From contig JAGAFT010000129.1 of NCBI GenBank assembly GCA_017627975.1, positions 1-5,049 on the forward strand: a DNA stretch of 5,049 bases, read 5' to 3'. The first letter of the stretch is position 1; every line of letters begins with the position of its first letter. The notes beneath the pieces were generated by a model. It worked only from the letters and a program-made list of their open reading frames with translations, was not told the origin of the DNA and did no database searches. Below are positions 4,672-5,049 of this stretch, piece after piece. Position numbers and translations under genes: made by a program. This DNA comes from Oscillospiraceae bacterium. GTDB lineage: Bacteria; Bacillota_A; Clostridia; Oscillospirales; Oscillospiraceae.

Positions 4672-5049
4672 GCTGTTTTCGTCCTCTCCGGCAGAATTGC
4701 CTGTCCTTTTCTGTTTCGTCTGCTTCCGGCCTCCACCCATCCGAGCCAGGTGTCGAGAAATCCCCGATACCGGACCGACGGCGGCACCGCGTTGCTGCTG
4801 TATCCTTCGTTCTGGTATCCGTGCACCTGCCGGATTCTGAGCGCCTTTTCGTCCAGTTCCAGCGTCAGGAAGCTCCGCTCCGGTCTCCGCTCATGTCGGA
4901 TGAACAGAATGCAGGTGCTCCCGTCCGCGTGCCGTCCGGCGTAGCCTCCGACGCAGTGGTGCAGGGTTTTCCCTTCTTTCACGATGTCCAGGACCTTCTC
5001 CGGAACCACGATCCGCAGCCCGTCCATCGTGAACTCGTATTTCTTCCGG
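4668..5049 (-). CDS. PcfJ-like protein, C-terminal part (cut by window edge)
   Basis: The 126 visible residues are open at base 5049, so the true start lies outside; the ATG at 5027 is internal. LRIVVPEKVLDIVKEGKTLHHCVGGYAGRHADGSTCILFIRH (11-52) holds the characteristic EGxxLHHCVGxY motif of PcfJ-like proteins. The following segments, FLTLELDEKALRIRQVHGYQN (60-80) and VRYRGFLDTWLGWVEAG (92-108), also match. PcfJ was named from a conjugative plasmid of Gram-positive bacteria; relatives are widespread in phages and integrative elements, and their function is unknown. The tail after 108 is basic and variable. The stop overlaps the DUF3102 start (ATGA), so both are translated from one message. 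Confidence 0.85.
   Translation of the reverse strand, partial: RKKYEFTMDGLRIVVPEKVLDIVKEGKTLHHCVGGYAGRHADGSTCILFIRHERRPERSFLTLELDEKALRIRQVHGYQNEGYSSNAVPPSVRYRGFLDTWLGWVEAGSRRNRKGQAILPERTKTA

Noticed and set aside
1..5049. CRISPR array, tRNA, rRNA or insertion sequence
   Set aside because: There are no regularly spaced long repeats, no cloverleaf-like segment, and no transposase motifs or terminal inverted repeats around any gene.

Overview
The window reads as the replication-to-packaging part of a tailed (dsDNA) phage or prophage of a GC-rich Gram-positive host, most likely a gut member of the Bacillota (Clostridia). The evidence is the gene set: a PcfJ-like protein, a DUF3102 protein, a RinA/ArpU-type late regulator, an HNH endonuclease, a P27-type small terminase and a large terminase. 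Shine-Dalgarno sequences are strong (GGAGG/GGGAGG, usually 7-8 nt from the start), GTG starts are frequent, and third codon positions are GC-rich. The standard bacterial code is used. Free phage versus integrated prophage cannot be decided here. Every gene I support lies on the minus strand, so transcription runs from 5049 toward 1, and long plus-strand open frames are GC-rich antisense shadows.

In transcription order, the first block (5049 to about 2970) is a tightly coupled accessory cluster. It holds the C-terminal part of a PcfJ-like protein, a DUF3102 protein with a long coiled coil (ATGA overlap), a 77-aa Cys-rich zinc-ribbon-like protein (TGATG overlap), an 86-aa small Cys protein (2-nt gap), and a very small ORF whose start codon looks damaged. 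After it come about 175 bp of non-coding DNA with an elaborate nested inverted repeat (2848-2895).

The second block (2794 to 1569) encodes a protein with features of HUH-type rolling-circle initiators (HHH motif and candidate catalytic Tyr), followed by a RinA-like regulator in a GTGA overlap. The nested inverted repeat lies directly in front of the HUH-like gene, so the pair may be an initiator and its origin or operator.

The third block (1466 to 1) is the packaging start: HNH endonuclease, a 189-bp intergenic region built like a cos site (GC-rich dyads, an A5T5 tract, two pairs of direct repeats at 13-bp pitch), P27-like TerS, a tiny basic ORF, and the N-terminal third or so of TerL, which runs off the window. 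Late-gene activation by the RinA-like protein followed by HNH/TerS/TerL cutting at the cos-like region is the simplest reading.

Most notable items: the nested palindrome plus HUH-like gene, the cos-like architecture, and the small ORF whose orphan Shine-Dalgarno would fit a perfect ATG start if one G were restored.
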